DNA of 40,382 nt from contig SYFT01000013.1 in the NCBI GenBank assembly GCA_005799825.1, positions 1 through 40,382 on the forward strand. The letters are read 5' to 3'. The position numbers were made by a program, and so were the translations under genes. The notes beneath the pieces are model-generated. The model saw only the letters and a program-made list of their open reading frames with translations, had not been told where the DNA came from and did not search any database. Each line of letters starts with the position of its first letter. The stretch's first letter is position 1. The stretch comes from Acidobacteriota bacterium. GTDB lineage: Bacteria > Acidobacteriota > Vicinamibacteria > Vicinamibacterales > SCN-69-37. This document shows, in pieces, positions 8,801-17,133 of this stretch.

Positions 8801-8822
8801 CAAGTCGCGCCCCGGCCGAGCG

Positions 8823-10970
8823 TCAGAACCCAACAGACAAACTGACCCCAAACGTGCGCGGTCGGCCCATTTCTCCAACGAACCCTGAGGGCGCGATGCC
8901 TGGGAAGGCGAACGCGGTAGGGATGTAGCGGATGTCAAACGCGTTCTTGATGAAGCCTTCCACCGAAATCCTGCGCACGCTGACGCCTGCGCGCATGTTG
9001 ACCAGCGCGTACGCTTTTTGCCCCGCGCTGTTCGCGTCGTCGTACTGGAATGCTCCGTGGCGTACCACTTCGGCGCGGCCGAAGAGCTGAACGTCCGGGC
9101 GCAGGGAGCGCGACACGTCGATGCCGGCCGACATCGTGAAGTCGGGCGTGAACGGGACCAGGTTGTCCGAGACGTCCACACCGCTGGAGGTGCTGTCGTC
9201 CGAGAAGCGCGCGCGCGTATAACCGACCGCGCCGAACACATCTACGCCCGCGGCTGCCCGAGCGGCCACTTCCACTTCGAGGCCACGGCTGGCGGCGCCG
9301 CCGACGTTCGAAATATAGAACTGGCCCGGCGCGTTGGGAATGGGCAGGTTCAGTTGCAGGTCCGTCCAGTCGATCGTGAACAGCGCGGCATTGGTGCGCA
9401 CCCTGCCGTTGGCCCACGTAGTCTTGACGCCCACCTCACCGTTCCACGTCTGCTCTTCGTCGTACGTATTGGGGGAGGGCGGCACCACGGGATTAAAACC
9501 GCCGGCCTTGAAGCCACGGCTGGCCGACGCATAGAGCCTGTGGTTGTCGTTAATGCGATAGGTCAGCGCGGCGCTAGGCGAGATGTTGGTCCAGGTCTTT
9601 TCTGCATCAAGCGACGTGCCCGGCGCAATCTCGGGCACCACGAACACGCGCAGGTCGGCCGTCTTGCGCTCCCGATCGGCCCGCACCCCAAGCGTGAGGT
9701 CAACGCGGTTGCCGACGCTCAGCGTCGAGTGCCCAAACGCCGCAAGGCCAGAGTCCTTGATCGTGCCCTGGGGAGAATGCTCGCTGATGGGGAAGGGAAT
9801 GAGCTGCGACATCAGGAACGCTGCGTAGGTATTCAAGGCGTCCTGCTCGTAGTCGTGCTTGAAGCCGAACGCGCCCACCTGCCACGAGAACATTGTCGAG
9901 TCCGACAGGCGCACGGGTGACGCGGCCGCCGATGCGAGGCGAATCTCCTGACTGAACTGCATGGCTTCTTCGGTGTTGTCGCGGGTGATCAACGGCATCG
10001 GCGAGTAGTCGAGATCGGTCACGTCCTGGGTCTTCCATCGGACGAGGCCGGTGGTGCTGGTCAGGCTGACGCGCGACCCTTCTCTCCGGGCATGCAGGCT
10101 GCCGGATGCCACGTCGCGGTCCTGCCGACCTTCAAAGTCGCGCGCCACCGTGAACGGATTCGCCCGCAGGCCGGCGAGGTCCGACAGCGCGTAGTCGCCA
10201 TCGCGCGAACGCTCTCCGCTGACGATCAGTCGCGTCTCCCACTGCGCTGACGGGGTCCACAGCAGTTGCGCTTTGCCGAACGACGCCGACCGGTCGTCCA
10301 CGGTCCTACCGGTGACCTGGTTTTTCGAAAAACCGTCGCGTTCACCGTGTCCAAATGCCAGTGAGAGTCCCACCGTGGGCGCGAGCGGACCCGACACCGA
10401 TGCGCGGATGTCGCGCGAGCTGAAATTGCTGAGTGGCGCCACCACGCGGCCCGTCCATGACGAGAGGGACGGCCGCATCGACAAGACATTCACCAGGCCG
10501 CCCAGGGTATTGCGTCCGTACAGCGCGCTCTGCGGACCGCGGACAAATTCAATCTGGTCCACGTCAAGCAGTTCCACGCTTGAGGCGTTGGCATTGAGCT
10601 GGGGCACACCATCAAAGAACGTGGTGACTGCCGGGTTCGCCGGGCTGGAGCCCACGCCGCGGAATCGCGCGTTACTCAACTTTCGCGCCGTGAACTCGGT
10701 GAACACGACGTTGGGTGCCTGCAGGGCTGCATCCGACACGATCATCACGCCGGCGCGCTGCAGCATGTCGGCTGTGATCGCGGTCAGGCTGATTGGCAGC
10801 GTCTGCGCTTTCGCTGGCTCTTTCTGTGCATGAACGTTGACGTCCGGTAGTACGACGACGGGCGCTGCAGCCTGTGGGGCCTGCGCGGCAGTCGCTTTGG
10901 CCGTTTCGGTTGCGGGTCCGACGAAACTCAAGGCGATCCCCAGAGTGGTGACGAACGTCTGAAAGTACAT
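8823..10970 (-). CDS. TonB-dependent outer-membrane receptor
   Basis: The 715-residue product has a signal peptide of about 26 residues (MYFQTFVTTLGIALSFVG, ending TAKA) and a Ton-box-like stretch VVVLPDVNVHA. The plug domain, at about 60-175, reads LPISLTAITADML, RFRGVGSS, FFDGVPQ and VRGPQSALYGRNTLGG. The 22-strand barrel follows and ends in the outer-membrane signal SLSVGF with terminal Phe. The family imports siderophores, vitamins or glycans by TonB energy; no feature here fixes the ligand. No lipoprotein SusD partner is nearby. The start codon lies only 21 bases from the divergent amidohydrolase and has no ribosome site, so a leaderless transcript is plausible. Confidence 0.94.
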   Translation of the reverse strand: MYFQTFVTTLGIALSFVGPATETAKATAAQAPQAAAPVVVLPDVNVHAQKEPAKAQTLPISLTAITADMLQRAGVMIVSDAALQAPNVVFTEFTARKLSNARFRGVGSSPANPAVTTFFDGVPQLNANASSVELLDVDQIEFVRGPQSALYGRNTLGGLVNVLSMRPSLSSWTGRVVAPLSNFSSRDIRASVSGPLAPTVGLSLAFGHGERDGFSKNQVTGRTVDDRSASFGKAQLLWTPSAQWETRLIVSGERSRDGDYALSDLAGLRANPFTVARDFEGRQDRDVASGSLHARREGSRVSLTSTTGLVRWKTQDVTDLDYSPMPLITRDNTEEAMQFSQEIRLASAAASPVRLSDSTMFSWQVGAFGFKHDYEQDALNTYAAFLMSQLIPFPISEHSPQGTIKDSGLAAFGHSTLSVGNRVDLTLGVRADRERKTADLRVFVVPEIAPGTSLDAEKTWTNISPSAALTYRINDNHRLYASASRGFKAGGFNPVVPPSPNTYDEEQTWNGEVGVKTTWANGRVRTNAALFTIDWTDLQLNLPIPNAPGQFYISNVGGAASRGLEVEVAARAAAGVDVFGAVGYTRARFSDDSTSSGVDVSDNLVPFTPDFTMSAGIDVSRSLRPDVQLFGRAEVVRHGAFQYDDANSAGQKAYALVNMRAGVSVRRISVEGFIKNAFDIRYIPTAFAFPGIAPSGFVGEMGRPRTFGVSLSVGF

Positions 10971-10991
10971 GCATGTAGTATAAATCGAGCC
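10971..10991. promoter_or_regulatory. 21-bp divergent promoter gap, probably leaderless both ways
   Basis: The gap between the two start codons reads GCATGTAGTATAAATCGAGCC. On the minus strand TATACT (10982-10977) lies 6 bases from the receptor ATG. On the plus strand TATAAA (10979-10984) lies 7 bases from the amidohydrolase ATG. Overlapping -10 boxes at that distance put both transcription starts at or next to the start codons. Neither side has a Shine-Dalgarno sequence. Confidence 0.5.
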
Positions 10992-12413
10992 ATGTCAACG
11001 ACACAGTGGGTTTTGTCTGTGGCCATCGCCGCCACATCGATGACCGCTTACGCACAGCAGCCGACGGTCGGCAACGCCATTCGACAGTTCGTGACTGTGG
11101 ATAGCGCGGTGATTGCGCTGACGCACGCACGCGTCATTGATGGGACGGGCGGTGCCGTTCGCACTGATCAAACTGTCATCCTGCGTGACGGCCTGATTGC
11201 CGCCATGGGACCAGCCGCAAGCACACCGGTACCGGAAGGCGCCCGCGTCCTCGACCTGACGGGGAAGACACTCTTGCCGGGCATGGTCATGGTGCACGAG
11301 CACCTGTATTACCCGACCGGCCCGGGCGTCTACGGACAGCTCGGCGAGAGCTTCGTGCGCCTGTATCTGGCGGGCGGGGTCACCACCATGCGCACCGGTG
11401 GCAACGTGAACGGCTTCATGGACATCAACATGAAGAAGCTCGTGGACGCCGGCGGCAAGGCAGGCCCGGCCATCGATGCCACGGCGCCGTACCTGAATGG
11501 ACTGAACACCTTCATCCAGATGCGCGCGCTCAAGGGATCAGACGACGCGCGGCGGCAGGTGAACTACTGGGCGGACGAGGGCGCCACGTCGTTTAAGGCG
11601 TACATGCAAATCTCGCGTGCCGACCTCGGCGCCGCGATTGATGAGGCCCACAAGCGCGGCATCAAGGTGACCGGGCACCTGTGTTCGGTGACCTATGCTG
11701 AGGCGGCCGATCTGGGCATCGACAACCTTGAGCACGCATTTGTGGCGTCTACAGACTTCGTACCCACCAAACTTCCCGACGTGTGCCCGGGACAGGGGAC
11801 CGGGCAACAGACCATTGCAGCGCTCGACGAAAACGGCGAACCCTTCAAGGCGCTGGTAAAAAAACTCATAGTGAGGAAGGTCGCGCTGACCACGACGCCT
11901 GCCGTGTTTGAGACCTTTACGCCTGGGCGGCCGTTGCCGCCAGGACTCGAAGTATTGGTTGCGTCACTAAAAGAGCAGTTCGAACAGAGCTATGCGCGAA
12001 CAGCGAAGAACACCGAATCGATCTACGCACGTCTCTTTCCGAAGGCCTTGAAGCTCGACCTGGCGTTCGCCCGAGCGGGCGGTACCCTCGTCGCCGGTAC
12101 CGACCCCACAGGCGGTGGTGGCGTGGTGCCGGGTTTCTCGAATCAGCGCACTGTCGAGCTTCTGGTTGAGGCCGGATTCACGCCCGCCGAAGCCATCAAA
12201 ATCGTGACGCTTAACGGCGCGGAGTACCTTGGCCGTGGAAAGACCGTCGGCTCAATCGCGGTTGGCAAGCAGGCAGACCTCATGGTTATTGCCGGAGACC
12301 CGTCGGCGACCATTGGGGATATCAGGAAAGTGGAACTGGTGTTCAGGCAGGGTATTGGATTTGATAGCGCGCGATTAATTGCATCAGTGTCGGGCCGTGT
12401 CGGTATTTTTTAG
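10992..12413 (+). CDS. Exported amidohydrolase (imidazolonepropionase-like)
   Basis: The 473-residue product has a signal peptide (about 1-21, ending AYAQ). The metal-dependent amidohydrolase barrel includes strand KTLLPGMVMVHEHL with the HxH pair (H102, H104), the probable carboxylated Lys in TSFKAYM, His in KVTGHLC, His in DNLEHAF and the last Asp in VAGTDPTGGG. All metal ligands of a binuclear site appear present. The C-terminal beta part (GSIAVGKQADLMVIAGDP) is typical of cyclic imidase, dipeptidase and imidazolonepropionase relatives. Export suggests action on peptides or cyclic amides in the envelope. The substrate is not known. The next gene, ilvE-like, starts 9 bases after its stop. 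Confidence 0.9.
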   Translation: MSTTQWVLSVAIAATSMTAYAQQPTVGNAIRQFVTVDSAVIALTHARVIDGTGGAVRTDQTVILRDGLIAAMGPAASTPVPEGARVLDLTGKTLLPGMVMVHEHLYYPTGPGVYGQLGESFVRLYLAGGVTTMRTGGNVNGFMDINMKKLVDAGGKAGPAIDATAPYLNGLNTFIQMRALKGSDDARRQVNYWADEGATSFKAYMQISRADLGAAIDEAHKRGIKVTGHLCSVTYAEAADLGIDNLEHAFVASTDFVPTKLPDVCPGQGTGQQTIAALDENGEPFKALVKKLIVRKVALTTTPAVFETFTPGRPLPPGLEVLVASLKEQFEQSYARTAKNTESIYARLFPKALKLDLAFARAGGTLVAGTDPTGGGGVVPGFSNQRTVELLVEAGFTPAEAIKIVTLNGAEYLGRGKTVGSIAVGKQADLMVIAGDPSATIGDIRKVELVFRQGIGFDSARLIASVSGRVGIF

Positions 12414-12422
12414 AGCACATAC

Positions 12423-13361
12423 ATGAACAGCAGATTTATCTGGATCAATGGCGAGATCATCGCCTCGGACAAAGCGACCGTCCCGTTTTTGACGGCCGGT
12501 CTTCACTATGGCCTGGCCATTTTTGAAGGAATTCGCGCCTACAAAACACCAAAGGGCCTCGGTGTGTTCCGCTTGCGCGAACACATGAAGCGCTTCGAGG
12601 ATTCGTCGCGCATCGTCGGCTTCCTCGACATGCCGTATTCGATCGACGAAATGATGGAGGCCGTGTGCGCCACCGTGCGCGCCAACGGCTTTGGCGATTG
12701 CTACATCCGGCCGCTGTTGTGGCTGGCCGACGGCGGGTGGCAGCTGACGATCGACTCAGGGAAGGCGCACGTGGCCGTCGCCGTCTGGGAGCAGTCGGTG
12801 TACGGCGGCAAGGGCACGGTGGCCGAGGGGCTCAAGGCGTGCGTATCGAGCTTCACACGCCACCACCCAAATGCGATGATGACCAAGGCCAAGGTCGCCG
12901 GCAACTACGTCAATTCCATCATGGCCAAGACCGACGCCCAGCGAAACGGCTTCGACGAAGCCGTTATGCTGGATCCGCAGGGCTACGTCGCCGAATGCAC
13001 GGGCGCGAACCTGTTTGTTGTCCGCAACGGCCGATTGATTACGCCGCCGGCGGATGCGATCCTCGAGGGGATCACGCGCGACACTGTCGTGGCGCTCGCA
13101 CAGGACCTGGGCATTCCCGTGCAGGAATCGCAGCTGAGCCGCGACCACCTTTATGTGGTGGATGAAGTCTTTGTCTGCGGCACGGCCGCCGAAGTGGTGG
13201 GCATCACAAGTATCGACCGCCGCAAGATCGGCGCCGGCGTCCCAGGGCCCGTCACCTGCGCGATTCGCGAATCGTACCTCTCGGCCGTTCGCGGCGCCCA
13301 CGCAAGATCGCAAGCGTGGATCACGATGACGTCATTAGGCACTGAGGAAATTGTGAACTGA
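12423..13361 (+). CDS. ilvE: Branched-chain amino-acid aminotransferase (class IV PLP enzyme)
   Basis: The 312-residue product matches IlvE. The opening is IWINGEIIASDKATV, then LHYGLAIFEGIRAYKT and YIRPLLW. K157 in TKAKVAGNYVNS is the PLP Schiff-base lysine, and ECTGANLFVV with GITRDTVVALAQDLGI completes the site. It interconverts Leu, Ile and Val with their 2-oxo acids, using glutamate. The last residues after SAVRGAHARSQAW extend past the usual end, and the final LGTEEIVN and stop are encoded by the left arm of the octamer repeat (13335-13371). The normal C-terminus was therefore probably altered by the repeat. No other ilv genes are adjacent. Confidence 0.95.
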   Translation: MNSRFIWINGEIIASDKATVPFLTAGLHYGLAIFEGIRAYKTPKGLGVFRLREHMKRFEDSSRIVGFLDMPYSIDEMMEAVCATVRANGFGDCYIRPLLWLADGGWQLTIDSGKAHVAVAVWEQSVYGGKGTVAEGLKACVSSFTRHHPNAMMTKAKVAGNYVNSIMAKTDAQRNGFDEAVMLDPQGYVAECTGANLFVVRNGRLITPPADAILEGITRDTVVALAQDLGIPVQESQLSRDHLYVVDEVFVCGTAAEVVGITSIDRRKIGAGVPGPVTCAIRESYLSAVRGAHARSQAWITMTSLGTEEIVN

Positions 13362-13412
13362 GAAACTGCGGTCGCCCCCAGTTCCCCAGTTCACAATTTT
13401 CTCAGTTACTAA
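13335..13412. repeat. Octamer-unit inverted repeat, copy C (best preserved)
   Basis: The left arm is 13335-13371 and the right arm 13376-13412, with a 4-base loop (TCGC). The two 37-base arms match at about 31 positions. Left units are TTAGGCAC, TGAGGAAA, TTGTGAAC, TGAGAAAC; right units on the minus strand are TTAGTAAC, TGAGAAAA, TTGTGAAC, TGGGGAAC. The ilvE stop codon (13359-13361) lies inside the left arm. A 10-base palindrome, ATGACGTCAT (13326-13335), abuts it. Confidence 0.85.
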
Positions 13413-13451
13413 CGACTGGTGATCGGTGCCGCCCGTGTTGCCGGGGTTCAG

Positions 13452-13467
13452 GGCCGAATGTTCGGCC
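13452..13467. other. Short palindrome in the leader of the M23 peptidase gene
   Basis: GGCCGAA-TG-TTCGGCC is a perfect inverted repeat in the 138-base gap between the octamer repeat and ATG 13551. It could be an operator or an RNA hairpin; nothing else supports either. The rest of this gap shows no clear promoter boxes. Confidence 0.3.
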
Positions 13468-13550
13468 GTCCGGATCCGGTCTTTAAAGACACGGCTCCGT
13501 GGCCATTCCCGCTACGGTTCGGGCGCCGGGGGATGGTAAGGTAATCAGCG

Positions 13551-14810
13551 ATGAAAAGAGGCTGGCTGCTGCCCGTTCTGGTGTACGCGTCGCTCTCTGG
13601 CTCCTATGGCCGGGGCGGGGCGGATCAGGCTGGGCGCGAGGACGTTGTTCTGGCCCGCGAAGTGGACATTCTCGAAGCAGTTGTGCCGAAGAATGCCACG
13701 CTGCAGGGCGTGCTCATGAGCCACAAGGCCTCGAGCGGGCTCGCCGACTCCATTGTCGGCGCCGTGCGCGCCGAGTTTGACCCGCGCAGGCTCAGGGCCA
13801 ACCAACCGTACTCCCTGGTGACGACGCTCGACGGGTTGTTTCGGGAGTTTCGCTACACGATGGATGCCGACCGCTTCCTGCGGGTGGCGCTGAAGGTGGG
13901 CAGTTCACTGGCCGAGCCCCAGTTCGACGTGGAAGTAGTGGACTACCCAAAAGAGATCGTGACCGACGCCGTCACGGTGGAGATTACGAAAGAGCGCCCG
14001 TCGTTGTGGGCCGCGCTCAAAGAGCGGGGAGAGAACATCCAGCTCGCGCTACTGCTGGCCGACGCGTTTTCTGGCGACGTCGATTTTAACTCCGACCTGC
14101 AGCCGGGCGATCGCTTTGAAATACTCCTTGGCCGAGTGCTTCGCGACGGCAGGTTCAACGGCTACGAAGAAGTGGCGGCGGCCACGCTCAACAACGACGG
14201 CCGTCAGTTGACCGCGATCAGGCATCCCGGGCCGGATGGCCGAGAGGCGTGGTACGACGCGCAAGGGCGGTCGCTCAGGCGCCAGTTTCTGAAGTCGCCC
14301 CTCGGGTTTGAGCCGCGCGTCACGTCAAGTTTTTCATATCGTCGCCTGCATCCCGTGCTGAACACCTATCGCGCGCACCGCGGCGTGGACTATCGCGCCG
14401 GGTACGGCACTCGGGTCGTGGCCGTGTCCCCAGGCACCGTGATCGCCGCCGGCTGGGCGGGCGGCGCGGGCCGGCGCGTCTCCATTCGCCACGCAAGCGG
14501 CTATGTGAGCAACTACTTCCACCTGTCGGCCATCTCCCCCGGCATCAGCCCGGGTGCGCGGGTCGATCAGGGTCGCACCATTGGGCGCGTGGGCAATAGC
14601 GGCACGGTGACGGCTACCCACCTGCACTACGAGCTGATCAAGAATGGCACACACGTGAATCCGGTGGCTGAACATCGCAACATGCCTCCCGGCGTGCCGA
14701 TTCCTGCCGCCGCGATGCCGCAGTTCACGGCCGAGCGCGATCGCCTGCTCGGCACGCTCCGCACTACACTTCTCGGCTCCGACGTCGCACCGACGTCACG
14801 GGGTCAGTAG
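13551..14810 (+). CDS. M23-family peptidoglycan metalloendopeptidase (MepM-like)
   Basis: The 419-residue product begins with a weak signal sequence (KRGWLLPVLVYASLSGS). A LysM-like or OapA-like middle region follows (residues about 60-230, with ERGENIQLALLLADAF and LQPGDRFEILL). The LytM/M23 domain at about 255-375 has zinc ligands H276 and D280 in AHRGVDYRA, and H357-L-H359 in THLHYELI. All three motif parts of an active Gly/DD-endopeptidase are intact. It should cut peptide cross-links in the periplasm during wall growth. A ribosome site (AAGG near 13537) precedes ATG 13551. The stop is 5 bases from the DUF1015 gene, so the two are probably co-transcribed. Confidence 0.92.
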   Translation: MKRGWLLPVLVYASLSGSYGRGGADQAGREDVVLAREVDILEAVVPKNATLQGVLMSHKASSGLADSIVGAVRAEFDPRRLRANQPYSLVTTLDGLFREFRYTMDADRFLRVALKVGSSLAEPQFDVEVVDYPKEIVTDAVTVEITKERPSLWAALKERGENIQLALLLADAFSGDVDFNSDLQPGDRFEILLGRVLRDGRFNGYEEVAAATLNNDGRQLTAIRHPGPDGREAWYDAQGRSLRRQFLKSPLGFEPRVTSSFSYRRLHPVLNTYRAHRGVDYRAGYGTRVVAVSPGTVIAAGWAGGAGRRVSIRHASGYVSNYFHLSAISPGISPGARVDQGRTIGRVGNSGTVTATHLHYELIKNGTHVNPVAEHRNMPPGVPIPAAAMPQFTAERDRLLGTLRTTLLGSDVAPTSRGQ

Positions 14811-14815
14811 CCGCC

Positions 14816-16033
14816 ATGGCGCAGCTCACCCCGTTCCGGGCGCTGCGCCCGGCGCTCTCCGTTGCGTCCCGCGTGGCGTCCGTGCCCTACGATGTGGTCA
14901 ACACCGCCGAAGCGCGGGTCATGGCGCTGGGCGAGCCGCTCAGCTTTCTTCGCGTCACCCGCTCCGAAATCGATTTGCCCGACACGGTGTCGCCGTACGA
15001 CAACGCGGTGTATGCCCGTGCGGTGGCGAACCTGCGCGACCTTCGCGCAGCGGCGCCGCTGGTGGTGGACGCAGAGCCGACGTTGTACTTCTACCGGCAG
15101 CAGATGGGCACCCACGTGCAGACGGGGCTGGCCGGGTGTTTTTCGGTGGACGAATACGAACGCGATCTGGTGAAGAAACATGAAAAGACGCAGCCCGACA
15201 AGGAAGACGATCGCACCCGGCACATGCTCGAAGTGGGTGCGCAGACGGGCATCGTCTTTCTGACGTATCGCGCCTCGGCCGCGGTGGATGCCATCGCGCT
15301 GCGCGTGTGCGCCGGAGCCTCGCTGTACGATTTCACGGCGGCTGACGGCATTCGACACACCGTGTGGCCCGTGTCGTCGTTTGACGTGTCGGCGCTGGTG
15401 GCGGCGTTTGCCCCCATTCCCGAGTTGTATATCGCTGACGGCCATCATCGCGCGGCGAGTGCCGCGCGCGCTCGTGCGGCGCTGCGCGACTGGGGCACGC
15501 CATCCCAGGAAGCCGACGTGTTCATCGGCGTCGCTTTCTCCGACACGCAGCTCCAGATTCTGCCGTATCACCGAGCCGTCAAAGACCTGTGGCGCCACAC
15601 ACAGGCGTCGTTCCTGGACGCGCTGCGGTCTAGACTTGCGGTGAGCGACGGTCCGCCTGAGCCGAACCGGCCGGGCCACGTCTCGATGTTCCTCGGTGGT
15701 TGCTGGCACACGCTCCAGCTTCCGCAGTCGCCCGCAGGCACGGCCCTCGCCGATGCGCTCGACGTATCAGTGCTGCAGCGCGACGTGCTTGCGCCCGTGC
15801 TGGGCATCGGCGACCCTCGCACCGACAAGCGCATTGATTTTGTGGGCGGGGTTCGCGGGCCAGGAGCCCTCGAGGCTCTTGTGGCATCCGGGCAGGCCGC
15901 TGTGGCCTTCGCGCTCTACCCGGTGACGGTGGGCGACCTTCTTGCGATTTCCGACGCCGGCGGCATCATGCCGCCCAAGTCCACGTGGTTTGAACCGAAG
16001 CTGCGCGACGGGCTGCTGGTGCATCAGATATGA
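14816..16033 (+). CDS. DUF1015 protein, translationally coupled to serC
   Basis: The 405-residue product is a full-length DUF1015 member: early VPYDVVN and FLRVTRSEIDLP, then FSVDEYERDLVKKHEKT, and the family signature ELYIADGHHRAASA with D208-G209-H210-H211-R212. Its stop overlaps the serC start by 4 bases (ATGA at 16030), which implies coupled translation and a shared pathway. DUF1015 genes are often next to serine biosynthesis genes. The GHHR motif resembles the nucleotide-phosphate motif of the ParB/sulfiredoxin fold, which includes the serine kinases SerK and SbnI. A role in serine or phosphoserine metabolism is therefore inferred, not shown. Confidence 0.9.
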   Translation: MAQLTPFRALRPALSVASRVASVPYDVVNTAEARVMALGEPLSFLRVTRSEIDLPDTVSPYDNAVYARAVANLRDLRAAAPLVVDAEPTLYFYRQQMGTHVQTGLAGCFSVDEYERDLVKKHEKTQPDKEDDRTRHMLEVGAQTGIVFLTYRASAAVDAIALRVCAGASLYDFTAADGIRHTVWPVSSFDVSALVAAFAPIPELYIADGHHRAASAARARAALRDWGTPSQEADVFIGVAFSDTQLQILPYHRAVKDLWRHTQASFLDALRSRLAVSDGPPEPNRPGHVSMFLGGCWHTLQLPQSPAGTALADALDVSVLQRDVLAPVLGIGDPRTDKRIDFVGGVRGPGALEALVASGQAAVAFALYPVTVGDLLAISDAGGIMPPKSTWFEPKLRDGLLVHQI

Positions 16034-17118
16034 GTATTCATCGCGTCTTCAATTTTTCCTCCGGTCCGGCCGTCCTTCCACTTCCCGTACTCGAAGAAGC
16101 CCAACGTAACCTCGTGACCTTGCCGGGCGTTGGCATGTCGGTGCTGGAGGTCAGCCACCGTTCAAAGCCGTTCGACGAAATCCTGCACGGCGCGCTCTCG
16201 GACATGCGCGAGATTGCGGGAATCTCAGATGACTACGAGATCCTGTTCCTGCAGGGCGGCGCCAGCCTGCAGTTCTCTATGGTCCCGATGAACCTGCTCA
16301 CCCAGGGCCTGACCGCCGACTACATCGTCACCGGCGACTGGGGCAAGAAAGCGCTGAAGGAAGCGAAGAAGGTGGGCGCGACAGCGGTCGCGGCTTCGAC
16401 TGAAGAAGGCAACTTCGTGCGCATTCCCGCGCAGTCGGAGTTGCGGCTGACGCCAGGGTCAGCCTACATTCACATGACGTCCAATAACACCATCCACGGC
16501 ACGCAGTGGCATCACCTGCCAGACGTGGGTGGCGCACCGCTGGTGAGCGACATGTCGTCCGATATCCTGTCGCGGCCGCTCGATGCTGCAAAGTACGGCC
16601 TGATCTATGCCGGCGCACAGAAGAACCTCGGCCCGTCTGGCGTCACCGTCGTCATTATCCGCAAAGACTTGCTCGCGCGATCCGCTGACGCGTTGCCGAC
16701 GATGCTGAATTATCGGGTGCAGGCAGAGCATGGCTCTCGCTACAATACGCCGCCGGCATTTGGCATCTACATCCTGCGGCTAGTGCTGACGTGGCTGAAG
16801 GGCCTGGGCGGTGTGGCGGCGATCGAGAAAGTGAACGAGCGCAAGGCCGCCATGCTTTATGCGGAGCTCGACCGCACTGCTTTCTGGGCGCCGCACGCGC
16901 AGAAAAACGCACGGTCACGGATGAACGTGACGTTTCGTCTTTCATCCGAGGCGCTTGAGTCGCAGTTCGCCAAAGAAGCCATGGCCGCCGGACTTGATGG
17001 CTTGAAAGGCCACCGATCGGTCGGCGGCCTGCGCGCCTCCATTTACAATGCGTTCCCCGAAGAGGGCGTGGCCTCGCTCGTCCAGTTCATGCAGGAGTTC
17101 GAGCGCAGAAACGGCTGA
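16030..17118 (+). CDS. serC: Phosphoserine aminotransferase
   Basis: The 362-residue product matches SerC along its full length: opening VFNFSSGPAVLPLPVLEEA, substrate-site SHRSKPF, LFLQGGASLQFSMVP and HMTSNNTIHGTQW. K198 in GAQKNLGPSGVTVVIIR is the PLP lysine. The C-terminal end is KGHRSVGGLRASIYNAFP. It converts 3-phosphohydroxypyruvate and glutamate to O-phosphoserine in serine biosynthesis and acts in pyridoxine synthesis in some bacteria. The start overlaps the DUF1015 gene by 4 bases. No serA or serB gene lies in the window. It is convergent with the LVIVD lipoprotein gene 15 bases downstream. Confidence 0.97.
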   Translation: MSIHRVFNFSSGPAVLPLPVLEEAQRNLVTLPGVGMSVLEVSHRSKPFDEILHGALSDMREIAGISDDYEILFLQGGASLQFSMVPMNLLTQGLTADYIVTGDWGKKALKEAKKVGATAVAASTEEGNFVRIPAQSELRLTPGSAYIHMTSNNTIHGTQWHHLPDVGGAPLVSDMSSDILSRPLDAAKYGLIYAGAQKNLGPSGVTVVIIRKDLLARSADALPTMLNYRVQAEHGSRYNTPPAFGIYILRLVLTWLKGLGGVAAIEKVNERKAAMLYAELDRTAFWAPHAQKNARSRMNVTFRLSSEALESQFAKEAMAAGLDGLKGHRSVGGLRASIYNAFPEEGVASLVQFMQEFERRNG

Positions 17119-17133
17119 GGCCAGCCTCAGCCG

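Noticed and set aside
10993-10998. Perfect TTGACA on the minus strand near the divergent starts
   Set aside because: It is only 10 bases from TATACT; a working -35/-10 pair needs about 17, so it is probably chance or not used with that -10 box.
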